Assembly (NCBI GenBank): GCA_030562195.1
Contig: JAUJPP010000007.1
Span: 1,674,001 to 1,738,000, forward strand
Reading direction: 5' to 3'
DNA: 64,000 bases
Source: Nipponacmea schrenckii
Lineage: Eukaryota > Mollusca > Gastropoda > Lottiidae
Shown here: positions 10,401 through 29,700 of the stretch, piece after piece
Numbering within the stretch: position 1 is the first letter of the stretch
Layout: every line of letters begins with the position of its first letter
The notes under the pieces: generated by a model
What the model was told of the DNA's origin: nothing
Databases searched by the model: none
The model's input: the letters and a program-made list of their open reading frames with translations, nothing else
Translations under genes and position numbers: made by a program

Positions 10401-13400
10401 TATTTTCTGTTCTTTCACATAAAATAGAATTTTTCAAGGTTTAAGTAAAATTCCATGAGAATATCATTCTCTAACACATTGATTGAAAATTTTTCAGGCA
10501 CCGCCACCACCTTTGTTAGGGAGATTAGATAAAAGTAGAAAAGTGGCGTTATTATTAGCATATTGTGGTGCTGGATATTATGGTATACAAATACAGTAAG
10601 TCCAACATTGTTCAACAAGAGAACATTTTTATTACCACAAATAAGGTTCAGAAAAGTTGGAAGTAAAACTCCATTCATTTTAGTTTAGGGTCTCATCAGA
10701 GATATTCTCCTATAGAAGCGCTGGCCTAGGTCACAAAGAGAAACTATGCTATGAATTTCAGTATACATCATTCTGGTTAGAAATTGTTTGCTTCTGGAGA
10801 AATTTACAAAATAATGCAATGATTAAAATGCAAATCGATCACTTCAGGAAGGTAATGAAAGTGGATCTTATCTTCCATGTACTAGAATATTACTCAGATA
10901 TTTATTCCTTTTGTAAGCAGTCACCAAATGTTTTTAAAAGCGTTTCACAATCACAGAGGCATTTTTATCTATAGAATTGTAGGGGTGACAAAAGGTATAA
11001 TTAGATTGTCATGCAGGATATTTAGACCGTGAGGTACAATTGTTTGTAATTGGTCTATCCATAAATTCTTGCTCTGCAGTCACTTTGTTGTAGGTTTTAG
11101 TGATTTTCTCAGTAATTTTTCATGAACTTGCATATGTTAGATATATGATGTTGATTTGAGAAATAAGGTTTAAAGGAGGACAATTTAAGAGTGTAAAAAT
11201 TATTGAATAAGCTCAGAGTTGTCTAATGTTATATAATGATTTTATTAATATTGAATGTAATGTCTTATTTAGGAAAGATTACCCTACTATTGAATCAGAG
11301 TTATTAAGTGCTCTAGTAAAATGTAAATGTATAACACAAGAACAGGCTGATACTCCTAATAAAGTAAGTGTTCTAGTTTTACAGCCTAGGTTATAGATAA
11401 AATAACATTATTGATCAAGGTTTTTCTAGTGGTTAAGGGCAATAACTGAATTATTTGGTGATTTCTCATGTATAATGGACCTCAATTTTAGTAAACTCTT
11501 ACGGTACTATTTTTAGATACAATTTCAAAGAGCAGCACGGACAGATAAAGGCGTTTCTGCTTTAGGCAATATAATATCTTTAAAGATAAGTATATTCTGA
11601 TTATTATGACATATTTTTCGATTCTGATCGTTTTCAAAGACAGTTTATATCTTGTGAGTTTTTAAATTAAGTTAATTTAATAAGAATTATGATTTGTGTG
11701 CTTGAGCAAAGCAAGGATGATTAATTTGCTTTATTTTAAAACATATTTCCATATCTTAATGAAATACATGTAATATGAACTTGATTATGAATGGTTTATT
11801 TGTTTATTTACATGTGTATTAATAGTGATGATGTTGCTGATGTCATAAACCAAGAATTACCAAAACAGATCCGTGTTTTAAGTATGTGTTTTAGAGCTTT
11901 TTTTTTAGACTGGATTTGTCCAATCTCATCTGGAATATTTCGAGGAAGGTTGTAGTTCAATTGTTTAGAGAGTTCAAAGTTATTGGCATCAGGATATCTT
12001 GGGTTAATGAACATTGAGAATTAACATCTATTATGGTGTATTTGCCGAACATGTGTCTTAGTAATCATTTTTATTGATTGTAGGCTATATACGAACTACA
12101 AAAGGTTTTAATAGTAAGAATTTCTGTGATTCCAGAACTTATATGTATGTGGTACCTACTTATGCTTTCACTCCAGTTAACAAGGTGTGTGTATGGAAAT
12201 TTATAGTGACTTAATATTATTACGAAAATTACTGTAACCCTAACCTTGAAACTGCTCACCCTGCATCAAACTATAACATTTGATATGTTGTGAATATGTT
12301 TGCTTTATCCTTTGACACTATTCATATTCTATAACTTTTCATTTTTTTTGTATTTTAGCCTGTTAATGATGACTATAGAATCAGTGGTAAGATTTATAGT
12401 TTTAAATAAGTTAAAATATTCTATAATATAATACTGAGTACTGTATAAATTGTACAATTAAAGAATAGCAATAGATATATGGAGCTCCTGTCATTGTTTT
12501 AATACTTTCTCTTTGTATTTTAGATGAGACTTTTACCTTGTTAAATACAGTACTATCCAAATATAAAGGCACACATAATTTCCATAATTATACTTCTGGA
12601 ATGTAAGTGAAATGTAAGCCTTCTATTTTCTTTTTGGCACCACTATTATGTGGGTTAAAGAAAAGAGCTCAATGAACCTATTTATGTTACTATCTTCAGA
12701 TTTACCAGGATTTATTATCCATATCAAAAATACTTGAGCCTGAGAAAGTCAATAATTCCTTTAATCATATAATTTTGAATTTCTTTTTATTTTTAGTAAA
12801 CCAACTGATGCCAGTGCTAATCGATTTATCATCAAGTTTGAGGTAAATGCTTCTATTCTATTCACATTGTCAATAAGAATATTTGTAGTTTCTTCTAATG
12901 AAGTTCAATAATTCTTTATGATTAGATAGAATTACAGTATTCAATGAATGTTAAACATTATGTTACAGGCTGATAAACCAACTATTGAAGATGATATAGA
13001 ATTTATAACATTAAAAGTTACAGGACAAAGTTTTATGTTACATCATATAAGAAAGATGGTTGGTAAGTCTTAAAAGAACCATAAATCACATTGTTACTTA
13101 TGATCATTGAATATGAATGTTAGAAGATGATACAATAATACAATTTTATCTGATTCATCAGGTAACTGAAATTAATATAATAGGTTATTGTAATACATTT
13201 TGCTCTTTTACTATGATGTAATTTATAATTCAGCTTCAATAATATATTGTTATTTATAAATTTAGCTTTAACTATATTTTAAAATTGATAATTCGTCTTT
13301 AATAATAAGTTGATATTTATATTTCAGCCTTAACAATATGTGTTATTTATAATTCAGCTTTAACAATATGTTGTAATTTATATATGTTGTAGTTTATAAT

Positions 13401-16400
13401 TCAGCTTAAAGGGGCCCAGGCTTGATATTTAGGGGTCGTTTTGGGCCTTTGTTACATTTAAACAGTCCTCAGAAATACTAAAGCTCTAAGAAAATCGCAA
13501 AATACCTTGAAATATACCTCAAACAAAAAATTTCACTTTTCTTTTTTTTTTCGTGCTGTACGCAGCTGGTCTCCAGTCAGTCTGAAAATTGTGTGTCATG
13601 TTGACAAAGTCTACAATTGAAAATGCGTTGCAGTCTATTTATATAGATGACCACTATTGCACGACGGGAAGGATAACTCTTTGATTATCAAGACGAACTG
13701 TTTTCCAATATGGCGGGACGTTCGTAATATCTTTAACATTATGATTTTTTAAACACGGATACACATGGATTTGAAGGCTCAAAAATCAAAGGTAAGCTCT
13801 GTAGACTATTTCTGATTAGCTAAGCAAAAGATTTCATGTGTTTGAGGCTGTCGGATGATTGTCCGAAACAAATCAAGCCTGGGCCCCTTTAAACAATATG
13901 TTGTAATTATATTTTTTAGCTTTACAATATGTTTTCATGTATAATCCATCTTTAACAATATGTTATAATTTATATTTTCAGCTTTAACAATATGTTATAA
14001 TTTATATTTTCAGCTTTAACAATATGTTATAATTTATATTTTCAGCTTTAACAATATGTGTAGTAAAAGGTTTATGTGGGATAGAAACTATAGAAAAATC
14101 ATGGCTTCATGATAAGGTACATCTAATGAAGTTTTCTTGCTTCCTAATGTGGAGAAATAAAGAATTTAGTATAATCATTATGCACATGATTTATACCATT
14201 GTTTTTGAAAACGGGACCTTAGTTACATGTTAGTACTTCTTAGTGACAGAAAAATTTGTGTTTCAAAGTGCTTGAATATGATTGCATTGAACAGAGAGCT
14301 GGAATATTGAATAATTCCAATTTAATACCTCTAAATATTGGTGGGTAGTCTTTTTTCACTTTTCAATATTTTAGGCAACATGCATTACCTATACAATTAC
14401 ATCTTATTGAAATATTTTTGTAGATGGATGTACCAAGAGCACCAAGTGAGGGATTATTTTTATATCAGGTAAACTAATTTTTTTGTGCTTGAAGGTATAA
14501 AAGGACTAGGCTACAGCTAACATTTGTGTTTTATATTGACTATTGGTAAATTGAGTAAAAATTGACAATAGAAAAATCCTGTCTGGGTAATCAACACTGC
14601 AACTTAAAAAAAACAACATCCCATCCATGCGGAAGCTCACTCATTAAATCTCAAATTTGCTGAAATAGTTTTCTTTTAACAACAATTAAGTGAAGTATTA
14701 GAGGTTGAAATCTAGATTTGTTTGTATATGTCTAAATAACAGGAAAGAACAAAAGGAATATTTGTCAAATGATAAGCATTAATTATTATTTTGGTTTTGT
14801 ATAGACACATTATACTGGTTATAATAGAAGATATGGTACAGATGGTATACATGACCCTTTAGACTGGTCACATTGTCAGGTTAGTACAGTAAAGCGTTCT
14901 CAGTCCGGACCAGATTGAGATGAAATCACAAATTTACCTTGTTTACTTTTAACAAGTGTGCTGTGAATGGTTCCAAAATAGTAATTTAAATGGTTGACTG
15001 CTCTCAGACATTTTCTAATGGAACTGATGGGCAAAGAGTTATTGCATTAGGAATGAACCGTGAACATCAGGCTCTCTCCCACTTTACATTGATAGACCAT
15101 TTTATAACAACTTACATCTTGGTAAAATAGAACATGAAAAATGCTTAACATTTTTTGGAACAGTGTTCAAGTGAAAATATAAATGATCCTGTACATTGGG
15201 AGTATATATCAAAGATTCATATTGGCTTCTGAATGTCAGTAACAGAAAGAGAGGCAAAGTTTTTCAATGTGTTTTTTCTTTTCACTTTTTTTTTTCTTCT
15301 TACAAAATATGTCCGTGTGCCACTTTGGTTGTTGCAATGCGTCTTAAGTGTGCCTGCAGTCGAGAAGGCCTGGTCGAGGCTTTCAGATGAGACAAAAACA
15401 AATAACAGGAGCATAATAGTGAGATTTCATACTTTATTTAGTTCCATTTCACATTAAGATTTTATTAGCATTGAAATTGCTGCTCTCTATGTGAGATTAT
15501 GATGATTTTAATACACTGGTTAATACTTACCCAAGATAATCTACAAGTATTAGATTTGATGTATGACTAAGGACCTGTGAATCCTCCTAGAACTAACTTT
15601 AAGATGATATGCAAGCAGATCCTGTTACTTTCAATTGTTTTTTGTTTTTGCAATTTCAGTCTGAAGTAGATGAATTCTTTAAAACACACATTAAACCTTA
15701 TATAGTGAAATCTGAGAAAAATGACAGAGTGTATCCTTTTACAAGCAGTCTATTAAGTTATATTTGAAGGAAAGTTTAGGCCGTTTACGGAAATTAATGA
15801 TTATGCAATATGGGTTATTTATGTTCACACTGCAATACTATACACATCACACGCTTGGCGTGAAAAGCCTATAAATATACTGGAACCAAGATGCTTTTAG
15901 AAGGGGAGGGAATATTTAATGCCAAGTGAAAGATTTAATACAGAGTTTAAAAAAATTATGGCAAGACATCAGTAATACTGAAATAATATAATATATGAGA
16001 TACTGAATCAGAATCTCATGGATTTAAAAAAAAATCCACCTAAACCACATTATTTATATCTTAACTTGGCCAGTGTTAAATTATGGTTAGATAATTTAAA
16101 ATTACACACATTTGGTACTCGAGAAGATCATCAACATGACCGATTGAATAAGAGACAACAGGTAATTGAAGTTAACGTTCTTTTTCATACATAACTGGTT
16201 TTATTGAGCAGTCACGCAGAAAATTCATTTTAAGTGTCTGCTCTTTCTATAATAGAAAAACATTGGTCCAGAAACAAACAAACAACACACGATTGATGTA
16301 CAAATTGAGGTAAAATAAATGGTAGTATTATCAATACTACTATTGAGTGCATCATACTCATCTTGATTTGATAATGAATATTTTTACAGTCTAATTTGAT

Positions 16401-16646
16401 CTTGCGGTTGTCGATAACAAATACCAAATATTTCAGGTGACGAATGAAGTCAATGACAGTTATAATGGTAAAGAAACAGATACTGACACTGAACAATGTA
16501 CTCCTCATATAGATAATATATCATCATCAGTATCAACGTCATTAGCAACAACAACAGAGCTTCCACTTCAGTCTAAAAGTTTGGAATCAGCAGAAAATGT
16601 CAATTCTTCAATGTCAGAAAGTCTTCCGAAGGGAAATAAAACTTGA
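7437..16646 (+). CDS. PUS1: tRNA pseudouridine synthase PUS1 (TruA family)
   Basis: Nineteen coding exons join in phase to 1461 nt (486 aa): 7437-7514, 10289-10381, 10498-10595, 11273-11363, 11517-11589, 11644-11653, 11826-11881, 12084-12184, 12359-12386, 12524-12602, 12797-12842, 12969-13062, 14046-14116, 14424-14468, 14805-14879, 15660-15730, 16074-16161, 16256-16309, 16437-16646. The enzyme converts uridine to pseudouridine in tRNA. Visible motifs are GYYGIQIQ, the catalytic-loop RAARTDKGVSA (nucleophile D130), GFNSKNFCDSRTY, GTHNFHNYT (about 225-232) and GQSFMLHHIRKMVG (about 270-283), all in TruA/PUS1 order. The C-terminal ~70 aa are Ser/Thr-rich and poorly conserved. Residues 1-17 (MTVLRKFIQRHFLRLVK) resemble a mitochondrial presequence, with a second in-frame Met18. 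The 10-nt exon is inferred from phase; one intron is U12-type. The gene converges on CtBP. Identity is firm; exact small-exon structure is less so. Confidence 0.93.
8224..8410 (+). repeat. Dispersed ~180-bp repeat, copy 1
   Basis: It starts 'gttacaaatgc', then 'acttccggttt', 'tgagaaaagc', 'gagtgataccaataatgaaa' and 'ataaatataaac'. The same blocks in the same order occur at 17216-17400 and 25567-25740. No coding potential; class unknown. Confidence 0.65.
8538..9690 (+). repeat. Repeat family with ~150-bp tandem core, largest copy
   Basis: It begins with a short hairpin (TATACGCCCACAT / ATGGGGGGCGTATA) followed by 'cacctgtccgtccgtccac'. About six degenerate ~150-bp units follow, each with 'cgtaaacactcta', 'gattttgatgaaacttgg', 'aaggatgaaccctatt' and 'gttattgcccttgttctt'. 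It ends 'gtgggcgtatattactttgcctggcaagct'-like. Related copies lie at 34655-35300, 38290-38914, 41451-41919 and (minus) 47755-48165. Such arrays are frequent in mollusc genomes; the transposition class is not evident. Confidence 0.75.
11644..11653 (+). other. PUS1: Probable 10-nt microexon of PUS1
   Basis: The upstream exon must end at 11589 (A|gtatat) and the next starts at 11826 (atag|T). Joining them directly shifts frame by one. TTTATATCTT sits between 'aaagacag' and 'gtgagt', good 3' and 5' splice sites. Its 10 nt restore the frame, giving SLKIIYIFDDVADVINQELP, close to the family pattern of a hydrophobic strand followed by DD. The preceding intron would be only 54 bp. An assembly error near 11590 is the alternative. 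Confidence 0.6.
13225..14045 (+). repeat. Tandem array copying a PUS1 3' splice site
   Basis: Units of roughly 31-45 bp with the core 'ttcagctttaacaatatg' followed by 'ttataatttatat' recur up to the real acceptor at 14045. The last three units are nearly identical; units farther upstream are increasingly diverged. Each good unit contains the intron end (ttttcag) plus the first ~13 nt of the following exon (CTTTAACAATATG). A MITE (13410-13888) splits the array. Confidence 0.85.
13410..13888 (-). mobile_element. TTAA-target MITE, copy 2
   Basis: A 479-bp element bounded by TTAA (13406-13409 and 13889-13892) with the same AGGGGCCCAGGCTTGAT termini as the copy at 5498-5979, in the opposite orientation. 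It inserted into the TTAA that is part of the tandem unit 'cagctTTAAcaatatg', so it post-dates the array. Confidence 0.88.
14893..14973 (+). repeat. MITE fragment related to 39027-39159
   Basis: 'gttctcagtc', 'gaaatcacaaatttacc' and 'gtttac' follow the same order as the start of the element at 39027-39159. It begins 13 bp inside the PUS1 intron after the exon ending 14879. The right end was not found. Confidence 0.5.
15731..16073 (+). other. PUS1: U12-type (minor spliceosome) intron in PUS1
   Basis: The donor reads GTATCCTTTT, an exact match to the U12 5' splice-site consensus. The branch region TATCTTAAC at 16057-16065 matches most of TTCCTTAAC and ends 8 nt before the intron end, the short spacing typical of U12 introns. 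Phase 2 joining gives DRVVKLWLDNL, matching the family. A U2-type donor two bases earlier (AGA|gtgtat) would break the frame. Confidence 0.85.
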
Positions 16647-16937
16647 GAAACATTATATTTTATTAATGATTACTTTTATATATTGTGAAATTTCATCAAA
16701 CACACACTTTCGTGCAAATGGATTATTCAGATTTTTTTTATCCAAATCTTAAACCATTTATAATTCCACATTATGGTGTGAACTATGAACGAATATTATT
16801 ACCACCTGTAAACAATAGAGGCTACAGTTTTTTTTTTATCAGATCCTGTGGAACTTGTTATCCATATTTATTATATTGATTTGGAAGGTTTGTAATATGT
16901 CATTATTTCTTTTATCAGTCATTTTCCTTGACTTAAC

Positions 16938-16943
16938 AATAAA
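16938..16943 (+). terminator. Candidate PUS1 polyadenylation signal
   Basis: AATAAA about 290 nt after the PUS1 stop. It is the first clear canonical hexamer downstream; cleavage position is not known. Confidence 0.45.
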
Positions 16944-17215
16944 ACATGTGAATAGGTTTATACTGGTCTGCAATGCTTTTAAATGAAACTTGATATGTTA
17001 GGACTATTGACGAGATCTGGTTGGATTTAATTCATGTGACATATAAAAATGAAATTTGCTGCTGTGTTGTCCACGGCTCTTGATTTATTTTTTTCCAAAC
17101 GGACATTTTTTAAACAATGTTTAGTTGATGTCAAGACAATGTTACACTATTATAATTGGAATTTTATGCTTCCTGAATTTATTTTCATGCATCACATCAT
17201 ACAGTCATACTTTTA

Positions 17216-17400
17216 TTTATGCCAATTTGTAGATAACTTTCACTGTTATACTTCCGGTTGATCATGAGAAAAGCGAAATTTGTTGAATGACACCAATACT
17301 GAGAAAAACAGCGGTATTCGAATGTATAGACGTTTCTCAAGGTCATCCCCATTTGTCTATAAATAGTAACTGTTTCAAATCCAAGTAGTAAACATAAATA
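17216..17400 (+). repeat. Dispersed ~180-bp repeat, copy 2
   Basis: Contains 'acttccggtt', 'gagaaaagcgaaat', 'gaatgacaccaatactgaga' and 'tctataaatagtaactgttt', matching 8224-8410 and especially 25567-25740. Confidence 0.65.
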
Positions 17401-17480
17401 AACACACATTTTTTTGCACAATGTGGTCCTATAGAAGACACTCTCAAACACTTTTTCCTTATGAATAGCTCAAAGTTGAA

Positions 17481-17755
17481 ATAGATGGAGTTTACGTCCT
17501 ACTCTTCTGCACCTTGTGGGCTAATGAAGACGGGTAACGCCATGCAGTGTGCAACGGGGGAAATTTTGCCAGGACAGCGGTATTAGCCCACTCTTTTTGC
17601 TACAGCACATGGGGCCTCTGCCTATTGTCCCATCCAAACAACTAGACACTTTTTCCATATCTGTCCCTCCGACCTGCATCACTGACACGTGGAAACAGGG
17701 TGAAAAAAACAAAGGGGCTTCAGGTTAGCAAGCATCTGACTCAAAGAGCCATGCT
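17481..17755 (-). mobile_element. tRNA-derived SINE
   Basis: Same body as the other copies ('tttacgtcctactcttctgc', 'gccatgcagtgtgcaac', 'cccatccaaacaactagac'). A partial tRNA-like head is present on the minus strand near 17725-17755 ('ggctctttgagtcag'). An internal deletion removes the 'gcgatttcc ... cacagcc' block. Confidence 0.7.
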
Positions 17756-17927
17756 CCTTGCTCAAAAGTAAAGTGTTTTGTAAATAATTAATGGAACAAG
17801 ACTGATGAAGTGTATTCTAACGATCAACAGTTTTCAGTTTTATTCTTAGCTTTATGTATGCCATGTTTCTCAACTATATCTTAACTAATAATAATAAAAA
17901 AATAAAACAGAAACACAAGAGATAATT

Positions 17928-19889
17928 TTTATTTTATAAAAATTTCACATGATCACTGAAATGATAGAACATGAAAAAGAAATCGCACTGACAAATTTAA
18001 GCACATTTGTTAATATAAAAAAGAAATATATCAGAAGATGTATAAATGTGGTTGACAAAAAATACTATTTTATGGACCTTAAATACCATTTTCTCTGTAT
18101 TGCTATTACTAAAGAATAAAATGGTGCTATATTTATAACTGAAACTGGCCATTGTTCAGGAAACAGTCTGGTACTATACAGAATTAATGACATGTTATCT
18201 TGCATGATCAGTATAACTATAAACTAAGGTCAGACAAGGATGCTACGTTTCATGGTCATATGAATTGACTGTTCCAAGTTCCACAAAATGACAATTAATA
18301 GTTCACTAGTCCTTACACATACATCAACATGCCTGATCATAGACTTCGACTTACAGTAACACATGCCAGATGAAAGCATGTTAACATATTTATACAAATG
18401 ATAATTACAATGATTTTCTCGTTATCCTATTATTTTAGGCGATAAATATAGATTGTACAGCAAATCTGACATTCCACATTTTCAAAAATTCCTGTAAAAC
18501 AGAATTGCCACTGAATATTGATAGGTTTGGCTATACACCATCACTGTATAAACAAAGTTGTTCAGACTAAAACTTGCTAACATTTATCTATATATACATG
18601 TATAATTTGCAGCAAATCAACATTAAAACAAAATTTAATCAAAATAATGATGAAAATACATTTCATTTTCACTTAATGACAATTATTAGAAAATGCATCC
18701 AATTAGTATACAATTATATAATATAGATTTTGCTATGAGCATGTCTTTGGTTTTTTTGCTTTCAAAATATCTACTCTTGATATAGTGACAAATTAGTTCA
18801 ATGTGATTTGTAAACTAACAATTTGACAAAAACAATTTTTGCATTTAAAATCAATGATGCCTTTTCTTAACCATGCTATTTACATTGTTCTTATTAACTA
18901 TCTTATAACTATCGTAGGTAACTCCATTTATATTCATTGAGACATGACCTCAGATCTTGATACAGAGAATGTTTTAGATGAGCCGCTCAGGTGAAATTTT
19001 TCACCAATCTATATTAATTTCAAGCTTTTAAAAGCGAGTTCATTAGAGAACAAGGGCTCAGATTTTTCAAAATAATAAAGGCAATAGAATGATGCAACAT
19101 TCTGATGTAACAATGTCTTAGTTGTGATGATAGAACCATCTTTGTAGTGACAATAGACCTATCTGTGATGTCAGTCTTGGAAGCACAGACAAATTTTGAG
19201 ATTTCTTAAAGGTTTTTGCTAGGATTCCTTTAAATTGAAATGTTATGATGCTATGAAAAGAACAAAAAAGATGAGATTTAGAAAAATCAAATTTAGCTAT
19301 GGCACTTGTCAATGATTAATAATGTTCACTGGGTTTAGGTTATTATGAGTTGTAAAATGATACCTATAATATGACCATATAATACAGATGAATATATATT
19401 TTTCTATTATATAAGACATTTTATAGGATGACTCAATGGATTCAAATAGCATTTTTAATATTCCTTATAGCTGGCCATGTTGCCCATTTTTGGTTTTGAA
19501 TAGAGTCCTTATCCTACTAAATTCAAAGATTAAATCTTTAAATCCCAAAATATATACACTGTAATACATAGGTGGACCTTAACATAGTTAATCTGTTACA
19601 TCTGCATCCATTTACTCTTATCAGGATAAGAATCTGATTTGAATATTTCTCTGAATTGGAGGGAATAATTTCTCTCCTTTTCAATGAAAATTAATCACTC
19701 CCCATTCATAATGTCTCAGTCATACACGCTCTTGCATCTGATTGTCTTCAACTAGACTATCTCACCAACACAATTATTGTTATCACCAGAGCTATCATTC
19801 TTACTGTATCTCACAATATCACCTCCAATATAACAGTCAGTTCTTCAAATTCCTAAGTACTGTTTATTAAACATTGAGTTATGAAACCT
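17928..19889 (-). other. Probable CtBP 3' UTR
   Basis: About 2 kb of AT-rich, ORF-free sequence follows the CtBP stop (minus strand). AATAAA on the minus strand at 17933-17928 is a plausible end. The PUS1 3' end lies ~1 kb away, so the two genes converge without overlap. Extent is inferred only. Confidence 0.4.
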
Positions 19890-28095
<8,206 letters not shown>

Positions 28096-29468
28096 GAGCT
28101 AATATAACACTAGTTTCCAAATTGAAAACACCACCCCTTCCTTGATCTTAATTTCTTATTACTTAATTACTTCTGAAAATGACATTTTGAACTCATTCAC
28201 ATTCAAATTCTCTGAAGTCTACATTGAGACAAAAGGACATAAAACTATAAATGATAAATTAATTTTTTACTTGTTTTGGAACATATGTTCAATAATTATT
28301 TTATCTTGCTTAATAAAAGATGGTTTCTATGTTACCATATTTGATCAACTATTTCCATAATCATTTAAAAGCATTTTTTTTTTAACTACATCTCTTTAAT
28401 TCAGTAAGACTTACATCAAATACTGTCAGGAAACAAACAAATCTTCAGCCAATAGATGATTTCTTCTCATCATGCTGCATCTAAAAGTACATTTAGTTAT
28501 TAGGTAACAATTCATTGCTTAAAAAAGATGAAAGGGTCTTTGTCGAAATGTAAGTCATCTATTTAAGTCATTGTTATCTTTATAATTGTATCCAGTCAAG
28601 CTTAATAGTATTGAAAAAATTCAGATAACTTGAGGTAAGCTTACACATCTTTCTGTGTGCTGCATAGTTGTCATAAAACTCATAATGCTCATAACAAAAT
28701 TGTTTCCAATCAAAAATCAAAACTGACAAGATTTGAGGAATAACCTTAACCAATGATGGCCAAGTCAACATAATGCAACAAATGAACAATTTATAAAAAA
28801 AAAATGTTAGCAGCCTTATAAAAAGAACCATCTATGATGACACCAATTCTATTAATTAATCTAACAAAACTAACATCTTATCTTTCTATATTTAAATTGA
28901 TCATATTTGGTCTTAACTACTTTATATATTTAAATAACAAAGAGATTTATAAATAAACATCATCTTCAGTCACAATAGATGGACACATAATTCCATTCAT
29001 TCAGACAAATCAAGCAATAACAAAAGGAAGTGTATCAAATCATGGCCGCGTTATTTCACCGACTTTGCTGGGGGTAATTTGCATAAATAAAGTGCACCGC
29101 CATTGATCTGTTTCTAAACTATTGAAATAAAAAGTAACTACCCAAACTCAGTCAATATTGACGAATTACATAGTAAAATACTTTAAGTCCGCAAGAATAC
29201 TAAGAATATGTTATTAACTTTATATCTAAAACTCAAACAGTGTTAATACCAAACATATTCACAACATCAAGGACCATGACCTACTTTTCTAATCCGTACA
29301 GGGTACTTTGTTTGGTTGAGTTCTAGGCCTAAAGTAAGAATGATTCGGATGCTGAAGAATAACTCCAAGCAACAAATTCATAGCTCAGGAAAAATAACTC
29401 TATATCTGCAAATCATTAAAAGAACGATACTTTTCCCAAAATGGAAGATAAATACAGATAAAACTCAC

Positions 29469-29700
29469 CTTTCTTTTCGATTGTGAGACAAACAAAGGCT
29501 GTTCCCAGCAAAGCACCGGTCAGCTTCGGACCATAAATTTGGAAGTTCAAACACACCTTTTATCAAATCAATCGCCAATTATTCCTGCGCAAATGTATAA
29601 GCAATGGGTAATCTTGACTCTCACACCTTAAAAATCATGCAATATTTATTAAATTTCGGTTAAATTCCGTTAGGTCACGACAAACTTACAGGATGAAAAC
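29469..29700 (-). other. Candidate non-coding first exon of CtBP
   Basis: On the minus strand a good donor (AAAG|gtgagt) lies at 29469/29468, about 1.4 kb upstream of the coding start. The coding exon has its own acceptor (ttatattag|CTCATG). The upstream sequence to about 29.7 kb is richer in G and C than its surroundings, as expected near a start site. Boundaries are a guess. Confidence 0.35.
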
